Source of the DNA: an uncultured Desulfohalobiaceae bacterium
GTDB taxonomy: Bacteria; Desulfobacterota; Desulfovibrionia; Desulfovibrionales; Desulfonatronovibrionaceae
Assembly: GCA_913055195.1 (NCBI GenBank)
Contig: CAJXJU010000050.1
Span: 1 to 7,787, forward strand
Direction: 5' to 3'
Length of the DNA: 7,787 bases
Below are positions 1-6,527 of this stretch, piece after piece. The notes beneath the pieces were generated by a model, which searched no databases, had not been told where the DNA came from, and worked only from the letters and a program-made list of their open reading frames with translations. Position 1 is the first letter of the stretch; each line of letters starts with the position of its first letter. A program made the translations under genes and the position numbers.

Positions 1-112
1 AAATTCAAAACAAAGGGATAGTTAAAGTTAAATTTGAAGTATAAAATTCGTTTCGTCTTAATGACATCTAACTGGTTGCAAATTAAGAAGTTTTTGTCAT
101 TTGAACATTAAA

Positions 113-156
113 AAATTCGGATTTGTTTCGAATTTCGATATTCGGATTTCGGATTT
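113..156 (+). repeat. TTCGRATTT-type dispersed repeat, left copy
   Basis: This is an AT-rich repeat made of TTCGGATTT/TTCGAATTT-like units. Reverse-complementing positions 7744-7787 gives an ungapped match over 44 nt with 41 identities. The three differences are all A/G exchanges within TTCGGAT versus TTCGAAT. The left copy lies about 140 nt ahead of lon and the right copy about 170 nt ahead of purM, so both have the same orientation relative to the gene they precede. The function is unknown; it resembles the short AT-rich intergenic repeats seen in many bacterial genomes. Confidence 0.75.
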
Positions 157-178
157 TGGTGCGTTAGCCCTGGGTTGG

Positions 179-232
179 GAGTCGTGAGGCTATGTGGAAT
201 ATCTGGTTTGCTGACTCGTGACTCTTAGACTC
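179..232. repeat. Cluster of GACTC/GAGTC words
   Basis: GAGTCGTGAG lies at 179-188. GACTC occurs at 213-217, 220-224 and 228-232, with the first two separated by GT. This is a low-complexity, partly degenerate array just ahead of lon. It may be a simple-sequence repeat or a set of binding half-sites. The sequence alone does not settle which, and chance contributes because the words are short. Confidence 0.35.
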
Positions 233-283
233 TCGGTGCCCTGGATTAAGTGGACTGGAATTTACAAATCACGGATTGCGAAT

Positions 284-287
284 GGAG
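284..287 (+). promoter_or_regulatory. Ribosome binding site that sets the lon start
   Basis: GGAG lies 8 nt ahead of the ATG at 296. No such motif precedes the in-frame GTG at 218. The codons between the two starts encode a 26-residue extension unlike any Lon N-terminus, which supports the ATG at 296. Confidence 0.75.
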
Positions 288-295
288 TAATTGCT

Positions 296-2734
296 ATGAA
301 TGAAGAAAAGTTCGATTCTCAAGTTTCAGAGCAAGATCACGGTGAAAATCCTGAAAAAAAAGAGAAAAATGAACACGAATCTGACGATATAGATTTTCCC
401 ACTACTCTTCCACTTCTGGCTGTGCGGGACATTGTGGTTTTTAACTATATGATTCTGCCTTTGTTTGTGGGCCGGGAAAAGAGCATTCAGGCTGTAGATG
501 CAGCTCTGAACAAAAATAGATACATTTTAATTTGTGCTCAAAAAGACGAAAAGATAGATGACCCTGGCCCGGATGATGTTTATCATACAGGCACTGTAGG
601 CATGATCATGCGCATGTTAAAGATGCCTGATGGTCGGCTTAAAGTGTTGATCCAGGGGCTCAGGCGGGCCAGGATCAAACATTTTCACCAGCATGAACCT
701 TTTGATCTGGTTGAAGTAGAGCCCTTCAAAGAAAAAGAGGTGAAAGAATTTGGTCCCGAGGAAGAAGCCTTGCTCAGGGCGGCCAGAGAGCAAAGCGAAC
801 GCATCTTAACCATGCGCGGCATTGATGCTACTGAAATTATGGCTGTTTTAAACAGTGTTGACGATCATGGCAGGTTGGCCGACCTTATTGCCTCAAACCT
901 GCGCATGAAAACAGATGAGGCGCAGAAAATACTGGAATGTGAGGATCCTGTTGAGCGACTTAGATTGGTGAATCAGCAATTAGCCAAAGAACTGGAAGTA
1001 GCCACCATGCAGGCCAAGATTCAGAGCATGGCCAAGGAAGGCATGGACAAGGCCCAACGTGAGTATTTTTTAAGGGAACAACTCAAAGCTATTCGCAAGG
1101 AATTGGGGGATACAGGGGAAGGCGCGGAAGAGATCGAAGAATTACGCAAGGCCCTCAAAAAGGCAGGTCTGCCAGCCAGGGTATTCAAGGAAGCAGAAAA
1201 GCAACTGAAAAGGCTGGAAAGCATGCATCCTGAATCTTCTGAGGCCACAGTTATTCGCACCTACCTGGATTGGCTGGTGGAGTTGCCCTGGAAAAAGTTT
1301 TCCCGTGATCGCATCGACATAAAAGAGGCTGAAAAGATACTCAACGAGGACCATTATGATCTGGAAAAGGTCAAAGAGAGGATCCTGGAATATTTAAGCG
1401 TCCGAAAACTAAACCCCAAAATGAAAGGGCCTATTCTCTGCTTTGTCGGACCTCCAGGAGTGGGTAAAACCTCTCTGGGGAGATCCATTGCACGGGCCTT
1501 AAACAGAAAATTCGTGCGTATGTCTCTGGGTGGAATGCGTGATGAAGCCGAAATCAGAGGACATCGCCGAACATATATTGGCTCTATGCCAGGACGAATT
1601 ATTCAGGGCATGAAAGAGGCAGGAACTAAAAATCCTGTTTTTATGCTTGATGAAATTGATAAAGTGGGCTCTGATTTCAGAGGCGATCCTTCTTCTGCTT
1701 TGCTTGAAGTTCTGGATCCAGAACAAAATTATAGCTTTACTGACCATTACTTGAATGTGCCTTTTGATTTGTCCAGGGTCATGTTTATCTGTACCGCCAA
1801 TATGCTGGATACGATACCGTCTGCTTTGCTTGATCGCATGGAAACGATTCGTATTCCAGGATATACTGAACAGGAAAAGATTAAAATTGCCAGAAAATAT
1901 CTTTTGCCAAGACAGATCGAAGAAAATGGCCTGAAACCTGAAGATTTACAGATTAGTGATCAGGTGTTGGCTAAAATAATCAGAAATTATACCAGGGAAG
2001 CAGGCCTGAGAAACCTGGAAAGAGAAATCGGCAATATTTGTCGCAAAGTTGCCAGACAGGTGGTGGAAGGGGAAAAAGGGCCTTTCAGGATTACACTTAA
2101 GCAGCTGAATAAACTTTTAGGTCCGCCTAGATTTCTGGATGAAGATCGGGAAAAGGAACTTCCGCCAGGAGTTGCACTGGGCCTTGCCTGGACTCCTTAT
2201 GGTGGCGAGGTTTTGCATATTGAGGTCAGTGTGATGCCTGGTAAAGGAAAACTTATCCTTACCGGTCAGATGGGCGATGTTATGAAGGAAAGCGCTCAGG
2301 CTGCCTTGAGCTATGCGCGTAGTTGTGCCTATAAGTTTAAGCTTTCTGATGATTTTACCGAGAAAAAAGATATTCATATCCATGTTCCAGCAGGGGCTAC
2401 TCCAAAAGATGGCCCTTCAGCAGGCATAACCATGGTCACAGCCCTTATTTCCGGCCTGACCAATAAACCCGTTGCCAATGATATTGCCATGACTGGTGAG
2501 ATTACCCTGAGAGGCAGGGTGTTGCCTGTGGGAGGGATCAAGGAAAAGATACTGGCGGCTGTGAGTGCAGGAGTAAAAAAGGTGATTATTCCAGCTCAGA
2601 ACAAAAAAGATCTGGAAGAGATACCCAGGGAACTTAGACGAAAAATTAAGGTCACAACAGTCGAACACATCGATGATATCTGGCCTATTGTGCAGCTGAA
2701 TGGTCAGAGCAGGAAAAAGAGGATGGGAAAATAG
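296..2734 (+). CDS. lon: Lon protease, ATP-dependent (endopeptidase La)
   Basis: This is the cytosolic AAA+ serine protease that degrades misfolded and selected regulatory proteins. It has 812 residues, close to the usual length of bacterial LonA (E. coli about 784). Residues 1-34 form a charged, Lys/Glu-rich tail. The LAN substrate-binding domain starts at about P35 ([11 protein letters not shown]). A helical region carries [17 protein letters not shown] at about 255-271. Walker A is GPPGVGKT at 385-392, and Walker B is FMLDEID with D452 and E453. The C-terminal protease domain has the catalytic serine in KDGPSAG (S708) and the lysine in GGIKEK (K751). Their spacing of 43 residues equals that of E. 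coli S679/K722. All key residues are present and there is no frameshift. The gene appears monocistronic, since the next gene converges on it. Lon is heat-inducible in many bacteria, but I see no heat-shock promoter here. LonA rather than membrane-bound LonB is indicated by the LAN domain and the absence of transmembrane segments. Confidence 0.98.
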   Translation: MNEEKFDSQVSEQDHGENPEKKEKNEHESDDIDFPTTLPLLAVRDIVVFNYMILPLFVGREKSIQAVDAALNKNRYILICAQKDEKIDDPGPDDVYHTGTVGMIMRMLKMPDGRLKVLIQGLRRARIKHFHQHEPFDLVEVEPFKEKEVKEFGPEEEALLRAAREQSERILTMRGIDATEIMAVLNSVDDHGRLADLIASNLRMKTDEAQKILECEDPVERLRLVNQQLAKELEVATMQAKIQSMAKEGMDKAQREYFLREQLKAIRKELGDTGEGAEEIEELRKALKKAGLPARVFKEAEKQLKRLESMHPESSEATVIRTYLDWLVELPWKKFSRDRIDIKEAEKILNEDHYDLEKVKERILEYLSVRKLNPKMKGPILCFVGPPGVGKTSLGRSIARALNRKFVRMSLGGMRDEAEIRGHRRTYIGSMPGRIIQGMKEAGTKNPVFMLDEIDKVGSDFRGDPSSALLEVLDPEQNYSFTDHYLNVPFDLSRVMFICTANMLDTIPSALLDRMETIRIPGYTEQEKIKIARKYLLPRQIEENGLKPEDLQISDQVLAKIIRNYTREAGLRNLEREIGNICRKVARQVVEGEKGPFRITLKQLNKLLGPPRFLDEDREKELPPGVALGLAWTPYGGEVLHIEVSVMPGKGKLILTGQMGDVMKESAQAALSYARSCAYKFKLSDDFTEKKDIHIHVPAGATPKDGPSAGITMVTALISGLTNKPVANDIAMTGEITLRGRVLPVGGIKEKILAAVSAGVKKVIIPAQNKKDLEEIPRELRRKIKVTTVEHIDDIWPIVQLNGQSRKKRMGK

Positions 2735-2751
2735 GAAGATCGTGAAGATAA

Positions 2752-2789
2752 CCGGTCGTAGGGGCAGATCCTGTATCTGCCCCCGCCGG
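2752..2789. repeat. GC-rich palindrome between convergent lon and HD genes
   Basis: GGGGCAGAT (2761-2769) and ATCTGCCCC (2775-2783) form a perfect 9-bp stem around the loop CCTGT. Flanking CCGG words (2752-2755 and 2786-2789) and an inner CG pair can extend the stem with small bulges. There is no T-run on either strand, so it is not a standard intrinsic terminator, although it could stall or protect the 3' ends of both converging transcripts. The GTAGGGGCAGA...TCTGCCCC pattern resembles short palindromic repeats dispersed through intergenic DNA in several bacterial groups. That resemblance is from memory and was not searched. Confidence 0.65.
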
Positions 2790-2798
2790 GATTCAGGT

Positions 2799-4040
2799 TT
2801 AATCAAAGTCTGCTAACAAAGCCCCGATATGTACTCCCTCAATCAAAGAGCTTTGTTGATATTTGTTCCTTATTCGCCACTGGGCCTGCTGCAATTGTTC
2901 GTTGACAATACCATTTCTGGTGGCAGTATAGGCCTCAATAAAAGCAGCCAGGTTATCACACACCTTGAGCAGATATCCATCCTTGGGATCAAATCTGTCT
3001 TCATTATATTGGTTTTGAAGCTGCTCCCAGGTTACTATTCTGGCCTCACCATCGACAATTATTGTGGAATCAAACTCAGAACCTATATCAATACCCAGAT
3101 AATATTTAAGTCTGACGACCAGGTCTTTATATCCTCCTGCGTTTAAGAGGTTAAATACCCTGCGATCAAGCTCTTTGCATTCATACTCTTTGATTAGATT
3201 TCCAATCCGTTTCACTGACTGTTTTACAGGGGAGATGATATCTCGCGTCAAAAGTTCTGGCAGGTCATGAAACAGGCCAGCAAAAAAATTGTTTTGCCGC
3301 CTTTTTGCACACGCTCCCACTGCCAGACTAAAAAAATAGGCGTAACAGGCAACAATAAACATATGTCCCAGAACCGAGGTCTCCGGGATGCGCGGAGTCT
3401 GTGACCATCTTTTTTGAAACCTGAGTTGCCCACATAAATTGATGAATCTGGTTAGTTCGGCTTTTGGGTCATTAATTAGTTCGGGCACTCCAACCAGGTC
3501 AGTATATTCTTTCAAGCAGTTAAAAAAATTTTCTTCTATTTCATTTATCTCTTCATCCCTTCTGTTTAATTCTTTGATCAAACCAAATTCCCACTGACTG
3601 GCAAAGATGTGGGCTGCCTCTAAAATTCTACGGGCCAGGGAACTATCTTCATTAGTCAAATATTCCTTCAGTTTATGCCAGAAGTCTTTCCCCAGGGGCT
3701 GCACCCTGGGTTGTAACTGATCCAGTACCCACTGGGTCAGCTGATAATAGTGGGCAGGGTTGGCCTTGATTTTATAGAAAATTGGAGGTTTAATGTCGGT
3801 GATAACAAGGCGATAAAGATAATCAAAAATTCCTCCCAGGATTATATCCTCGGCTAAATCATTCCTTTCTTTTTCGGGTACTTTTTTTGCGTTTAAAATA
3901 TAGAGAACAAAGGCCAGAATCATTTTATGGCCCTGTTTGTCCACTTCCACCAATTCCATGGGCCTTAATTTGTCATTCCACCTTTTCATAAAAGATCCGG
4001 AAAAAATGAGTTGCAAAAGACTTTTTCTTATACTAGGCAC
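2799..4040 (-). CDS. HD-domain phosphohydrolase with duplicated domain (YfbR-like)
   Basis: This is a predicted soluble metal-dependent phosphohydrolase of 413 residues, about twice the length of E. coli YfbR (a 5'-deoxynucleotidase). The second half (about 205-400) carries the full motif set: H226 (LGHMF), H258-D259 in FHDLPELLTRD, and D362 in VCDNLA. E262 and D267 match the E72 and D77 positions of YfbR. The first half (about 20-130) looks like a degenerate copy. QGHKMI (H38) aligns with LGHMF, and GGIFDYLYRLVITDIKP aligns with AGLFHDLPELLTRDIISP, with the HD pair replaced by D73-Y74. I chose the GTG start at 4038-4040 because GGAGGG (minus strand, 4045-4050) lies 4 nt upstream. An ATG at 4052 overlaps that motif and lacks its own, and an ATG at 3989 (MKRWND, 396 residues) is also possible. 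It appears to be transcribed alone, divergent from rplM. A nucleotidase role is inferred and the substrate is unknown. Confidence 0.85.
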   Translation of the reverse strand: MPSIRKSLLQLIFSGSFMKRWNDKLRPMELVEVDKQGHKMILAFVLYILNAKKVPEKERNDLAEDIILGGIFDYLYRLVITDIKPPIFYKIKANPAHYYQLTQWVLDQLQPRVQPLGKDFWHKLKEYLTNEDSSLARRILEAAHIFASQWEFGLIKELNRRDEEINEIEENFFNCLKEYTDLVGVPELINDPKAELTRFINLCGQLRFQKRWSQTPRIPETSVLGHMFIVACYAYFFSLAVGACAKRRQNNFFAGLFHDLPELLTRDIISPVKQSVKRIGNLIKEYECKELDRRVFNLLNAGGYKDLVVRLKYYLGIDIGSEFDSTIIVDGEARIVTWEQLQNQYNEDRFDPKDGYLLKVCDNLAAFIEAYTATRNGIVNEQLQQAQWRIRNKYQQSSLIEGVHIGALLADFD

Positions 4041-4078
4041 GTTTCCCTCCATGTTTAAAGTTTTGGCTTGAATGGGGT

Positions 4079-4238
4079 GAGTAAGTTGAGTGGGTTAGAA
4101 GTTTGTTGTTTGCCATAGGCTTTATAGGCTTACACAGCAAGGACTTTTGATTTCACTGCGTCAAGAACCGCTCAATTTAGTTTTGAGATAAGTTACCTAA
4201 ATACTTGTCTTAGCTTACTTAGGGTACTTAACTTACTC
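4079..4238. repeat. Imperfect inverted repeat pair with GTTGAG/CTCAAC words
   Basis: GAGTAAGTTGAGT (4079-4091) matches the reverse complement of ACTTAACTTACTC (4226-4238) at 12 of 13 positions. A related run, ACTCAACTGTCTCAAC, follows at about 4235-4250. Similar words recur upstream of purM (7714-7743). The arms are 134 nt apart, so a simple hairpin is less likely than a shared repeat family or paired protein-binding sites. Confidence 0.5.
4115..4132. repeat. Two-copy 9-bp tandem repeat ATAGGCTTW
   Basis: ATAGGCTTT is followed directly by ATAGGCTTA. It lies about 75 nt upstream of the HD gene start, where an operator or promoter spacer would be expected. It could be a pair of binding half-sites or a chance slippage duplication. 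Confidence 0.4.
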
Positions 4239-4256
4239 AACTGTCTCAACTATAAA
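4228..4256 (+). promoter_or_regulatory. Candidate sigma70 promoter for rplM-rpsI
   Basis: The -35 is TTAACT (4228-4233, 4 of 6 to consensus) and the -10 is TATAAA (4251-4256, 5 of 6). The spacer is exactly 17 nt. Transcription would start near 4263, giving a leader of about 60 nt before rplM. The -35 overlaps the right arm of the 4079/4226 inverted repeat. A perfect TTGACA at 4264-4269 is an alternative -35, but its best -10 at suitable spacing (TAAAGA, 4287-4292) is poor. Confidence 0.5.
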
Positions 4257-4293
4257 ATTTTAGTTGACAGACTCGCTAAAAGGAAATAAAGAT

Positions 4294-4329
4294 ATGCTTT
4301 TTAGTTCAGCGAGGAGAGAAGATTTATGA
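4294..4329 (+). CDS. Possible 11-codon leader ORF overlapping the rplM start
   Basis: An ATG at 4294 opens a frame encoding [11 protein letters not shown], which stops at TGA (4327-4329). That TGA shares ATGA with the rplM start codon. AAGGA at 4280-4284 lies 9 nt ahead of the ATG, a reasonable ribosome binding site. The rplM ribosome binding site (GAGGAG, 4311-4316) falls inside this mini-ORF. Its translation could therefore couple to rplM, or unfold or hide its start. A frame this short may well be chance. It is only transcribed if the promoter lies upstream, as with the 4228-4256 candidate. Confidence 0.25.
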   Translation: MLFSSARREDL

Positions 4330-4754
4330 AGACATATAGCCCAAAAGCAGGAGAAGTTCAAAGGAATTGGTATGTGATTGATGCCCAGGATAAAATTCTG
4401 GGACGCATGGCTGCAGAGATTGCCAGAAGGTTAAGAGGGAAGCATAAGCCTGAGTTTGCCCCTCATATTGATACGGGAGATTTTATTGTTGTTGTCAATG
4501 CAAAGAAAGTAAAGGTTACAGGCCAGAAGCTGGAGAAGAAAAAGTATTATCGCCATACTGGTTATCCTGGAGGCTTGAAAGAGACAACTTTGGCCAGGAT
4601 GATGGAAAGTAAGCCGGAAGAGGTGATCAGGCATGCTGTTAAGGGGATGCTTCCCAAAAATCGTCTCGGACGGGCTATGTTGAAAAAATTAAAAGTTTAT
4701 GCGGGTCCTGATCATCCGCATCAAGCCCAGCAACCCCAGGCTTTGGAATTCTAA
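4326..4754 (+). CDS. rplM: 50S ribosomal protein L13
   Basis: This is an early-assembly protein of the large ribosomal subunit that binds 23S rRNA. Its 142 residues match the family length exactly (E. coli 142). Family hallmarks are the N-terminal W-Y-V-I-D-A, LGR(M)A followed by [11 protein letters not shown], the central [20 protein letters not shown] at about 76-85, and [12 protein letters not shown] before the C-terminal [15 protein letters not shown]. It starts at the ATG at 4326, with GAGGAG at 4311-4316. It is the first gene of the classic rplM-rpsI pair, with rpsI 18 nt downstream. In some bacteria this operon is autoregulated by L13 binding its own leader. The 60-nt leader here is a candidate site, but I cannot show a known L13 leader fold. 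Confidence 0.98.
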   Translation: MKTYSPKAGEVQRNWYVIDAQDKILGRMAAEIARRLRGKHKPEFAPHIDTGDFIVVVNAKKVKVTGQKLEKKKYYRHTGYPGGLKETTLARMMESKPEEVIRHAVKGMLPKNRLGRAMLKKLKVYAGPDHPHQAQQPQALEF

Positions 4755-4772
4755 TTATAGTGGGAGATAGCT

Positions 4773-5165
4773 ATGACTCAAGATTTTTTTTACGGCACAG
4801 GTAAAAGAAAAACATCTATTGCACGCACAAGGCTTTATAATGGTAGTGGTCAAATCATTGTTAATGGCCGTCCTTTTAATGAGTATTTTCCAAGGGCCTC
4901 CTTGCAGATGATTATTAAGCAGCCTCTGGAGCTGACCAAGACTGTGGGAAAATTTGATATTAAGGTCAATGTTAAAGGTGGTGGTTTGTCTGGACAGGCC
5001 CAGGCGGTCAAGCACGGTATAAGCAGGGCTCTTTTAGACTTTGATCCTGAACTAAGGCCCATTCTTAAAAAGGCTGGCTTTTTAACGCGAGATGCTCGTG
5101 TTAAAGAGAGAAAGAAGTATGGTCAACGTGGCGCAAGGGCCAGGTTCCAATACTCAAAACGTTAA
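4773..5165 (+). CDS. rpsI: 30S ribosomal protein S9
   Basis: This is a small-subunit head protein whose C-terminal tail reaches the P-site tRNA. It has 130 residues, the same length as E. coli S9. Visible hallmarks are [15 protein letters not shown] near the N-terminus, [14 protein letters not shown], the glycine-rich [46 protein letters not shown] and the terminal ARFQYSKR. The final Lys-Arg is the conserved tail that contacts tRNA. The ribosome binding site GGGAG (4762-4766) lies 6 nt ahead of the ATG. It is co-transcribed with rplM, and a strong terminator 25 nt downstream of the stop closes the operon. Confidence 0.98.
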   Translation: MTQDFFYGTGKRKTSIARTRLYNGSGQIIVNGRPFNEYFPRASLQMIIKQPLELTKTVGKFDIKVNVKGGGLSGQAQAVKHGISRALLDFDPELRPILKKAGFLTRDARVKERKKYGQRGARARFQYSKR

Positions 5166-5190
5166 TATCAATATGGAGCTTTCTATAATG

Positions 5191-5224
5191 AAAGGCAGAA
5201 TCACAGGTGTGGTTCTGCCTTTTT
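5191..5224 (+). terminator. Rho-independent terminator of the rplM-rpsI operon
   Basis: A 14-bp stem (5191-5204 with 5209-5222; arms AAAGGCAGAATCAC and GTGGTTCTGCCTTT) has one T-G wobble and the tetraloop AGGT. It runs into an uninterrupted T-run at 5220-5224. The A-rich left edge means it may also work partly in the reverse direction. It separates the ribosomal genes from the radical SAM gene starting at 5262. Confidence 0.92.
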
Positions 5225-5261
5225 ATTTGCATCAACCTGAATAAAGTTTTACCAGACTCTA

Positions 5262-6527
5262 ATGAAACATTTTGTGCCTGATTTGCTTTATGCCGATGAA
5301 CAGGGCAATATTTTTGATGAGCCTGGTTTAAAAATGCTCTGTCGTCAGGGAAATGATCTGGCCTTGCCTCGTCCGGATGAACTTATTCCTCTGCCACCTG
5401 AAAGCGAGCTTTACTTGCTGCCAGGCAGAAGGGCCATGGGGTTTGATCCGCAAACTGGCCGGGTTGAAGTTATTGATGGAATAGCTGTGGCTGCATTTGT
5501 TTGCCCCGGCTACACTCTTTGTGGTTTATCAGCTTATTTAACAGAGAATGAAGCGCCAAGGTTGCCTCTTTTTGCCTATGGAGCAGTAGGTTATTTTCAA
5601 GGCAAATTTTGGGTAGCGGCTAAACAGATAGATAAAGATAGGCGACAGGTTTTTGCCCACATACCCCAGAAGAAAATCAATATCGGAGCGCAAAACCTCT
5701 TAAAAAAATATCCGGGGAACCGTTTAGTCAAACATCTTGCCAGGTGTGCCTTAAATTATTGTTGCCCGGCAGCTAAAAACCTGGCTCTGGGTCGGTTTGA
5801 AGCCCCTCTTCCCACATCCCGAGCCTGCAATGCCAGGTGCCTTGGGTGTATTTCTTTGCAGCCTGAAGACTCTGGTTTTCCTTCAACGCAAAGCAGGATC
5901 ACATTTACTCCAACCAGCAATGAAATAGTGCAGATAATGTTTGAGCACAGCCGGAAAGAGAAAAGACCTATTTATTCTTTTGGGCAGGGGTGTGAAGGAG
6001 AGCCATTAACTGAAGCCAGATTAATAACTTCTGCCATTTCCGACTTTCGTTTAAAAGGAGGAAAGGGGACTATTAATATCAATACCAATGCAAGTCTGCC
6101 CGAAACTATAGCTCCCCTGGCCAGGGCAGGGCTTACATCCATCCGGGTCAGTCTAAATAGTGCGGATAGGAACAGATATGCAAGTTATTATCGGCCACAA
6201 AATTATTCTTTTGATCAGGTGGTTTGTTCCATACTTGAGGCCAAAAAGAACAATATTTTTGTCTCTTTAAATTATTTATTTTTTCCGGGCATAAACGACA
6301 CTGAACAGGAGGTAGAGAGTCTCATTGCTTTAATCCAGGAGACCAGGCTGGATTTTATCCAGATGCGTAATTTAAATATCGACCCGGACCTGTACCTGGC
6401 CCATATTCAGGCTGACCTTGGGCCCCGACTGGGCCTAAAGAATTTCTTGAAAAGAATAAAAAAGAATTGTCCCTGGGTAAATTTCGGTTATTTCAATCCA
6501 TATCTGGGCGAAGGGCCGAACACTTAG
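5262..6527 (+). CDS. Radical SAM protein of unknown function
   Basis: The gene encodes a 421-residue radical SAM enzyme. The 4Fe-4S motif CX3CX2C is CNARCLGC (C189, C193, C196). GQGCEGEP at 241-248 fits the SAM-binding GGE-type strand, followed by TININTNAS and SIRVSLNSAD strands of the partial barrel. FFPGINDTEQE is a common late-barrel radical SAM motif. The N-terminal 180 or so residues form a separate region (LYADEQGNIFDEPGL, then ELYLLPGRRAMGFDP) with no fold I can name. Extra cysteines at 162, 167 and 168 might serve a second metal site, but there is no standard ferredoxin motif. The ATG at 5262 has no clear ribosome binding site and lies 37 nt past the rpsI terminator, so readthrough or a weak promoter must supply transcription. 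The conserved-looking N-terminus argues for this start. I do not recognise the product; RNA or ribosome modification is one guess from context only. Confidence 0.85.
   Translation: MKHFVPDLLYADEQGNIFDEPGLKMLCRQGNDLALPRPDELIPLPPESELYLLPGRRAMGFDPQTGRVEVIDGIAVAAFVCPGYTLCGLSAYLTENEAPRLPLFAYGAVGYFQGKFWVAAKQIDKDRRQVFAHIPQKKINIGAQNLLKKYPGNRLVKHLARCALNYCCPAAKNLALGRFEAPLPTSRACNARCLGCISLQPEDSGFPSTQSRITFTPTSNEIVQIMFEHSRKEKRPIYSFGQGCEGEPLTEARLITSAISDFRLKGGKGTININTNASLPETIAPLARAGLTSIRVSLNSADRNRYASYYRPQNYSFDQVVCSILEAKKNNIFVSLNYLFFPGINDTEQEVESLIALIQETRLDFIQMRNLNIDPDLYLAHIQADLGPRLGLKNFLKRIKKNCPWVNFGYFNPYLGEGPNT

Larger units (their letters stand above)
1..295. other. Gene-free region upstream of lon
   Basis: No coding frame here is convincing. 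The left 110 nt is very AT-rich. It is followed by a TTCGRATTT-type repeat (113-156) and then by a mixed-composition stretch with several GACTC words (179-232). An open frame runs back from lon to a GTG at 218, but that start lies inside the GACTC cluster and has no ribosome binding site, so I do not count it as coding. I looked for sigma70-type and heat-shock (sigma32-type) promoters ahead of lon and found none that is convincing. TTGGGA at 175-180 is the nearest -35-like word, but it lacks a good -10 partner. Confidence 0.7.
4041..4325. other. Divergent intergenic region between HD gene and rplM
   Basis: This gene-free span must hold the promoters for both directions. Toward rplM there is a plausible sigma70 promoter (4228-4256). 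Toward the HD gene the only candidates on the minus strand are weak: TTGCTG (4135-4140) with TATGGC (4112-4117) at 17-nt spacing. The span also holds an imperfect inverted repeat, a 9-bp tandem repeat and a possible 11-codon leader ORF, each listed separately. It is rich in CTTA, ACTT and CTCAAC words and looks low in complexity from about 4180 to 4250. No tRNA or recognised riboswitch was seen. Confidence 0.7.

Noticed and set aside
60..101. Inverted repeat AATGACA ... TGTCATT near the left edge
   Set aside because: A 7-bp arm with a 28-nt loop in very AT-rich DNA is easily due to chance, and there is no T-run or other support.
2417..2806. A 129-codon minus-strand open frame antisense to the end of lon
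   Set aside because: It overlaps the conserved Lon protease domain on the other strand and has no ribosome binding site or recognisable motif.
2829..3146. A 105-codon plus-strand open frame inside the HD gene
   Set aside because: It is antisense to a well-supported coding region. Its translation looks like no protein family, so it is a shadow frame.
4258..4281. TTTTAG ... CTAAAA inverted repeat in the rplM leader
   Set aside because: Six AT pairs with a 12-nt loop would be too weak to be a meaningful structure. It does not resemble a known L13 leader fold.
4264..4292. TTGACA-based promoter for rplM
   Set aside because: The -35 is perfect, but the best -10 at 17 nt (TAAAGA) matches only 3 of 6. 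The TTAACT/TATAAA pair just upstream fits better overall.
5173..5244. A 23-residue open frame (MELSIMKGRI start) between rpsI and the radical SAM gene
   Set aside because: It is almost entirely the terminator hairpin. It has no ribosome binding site and no recognisable product.
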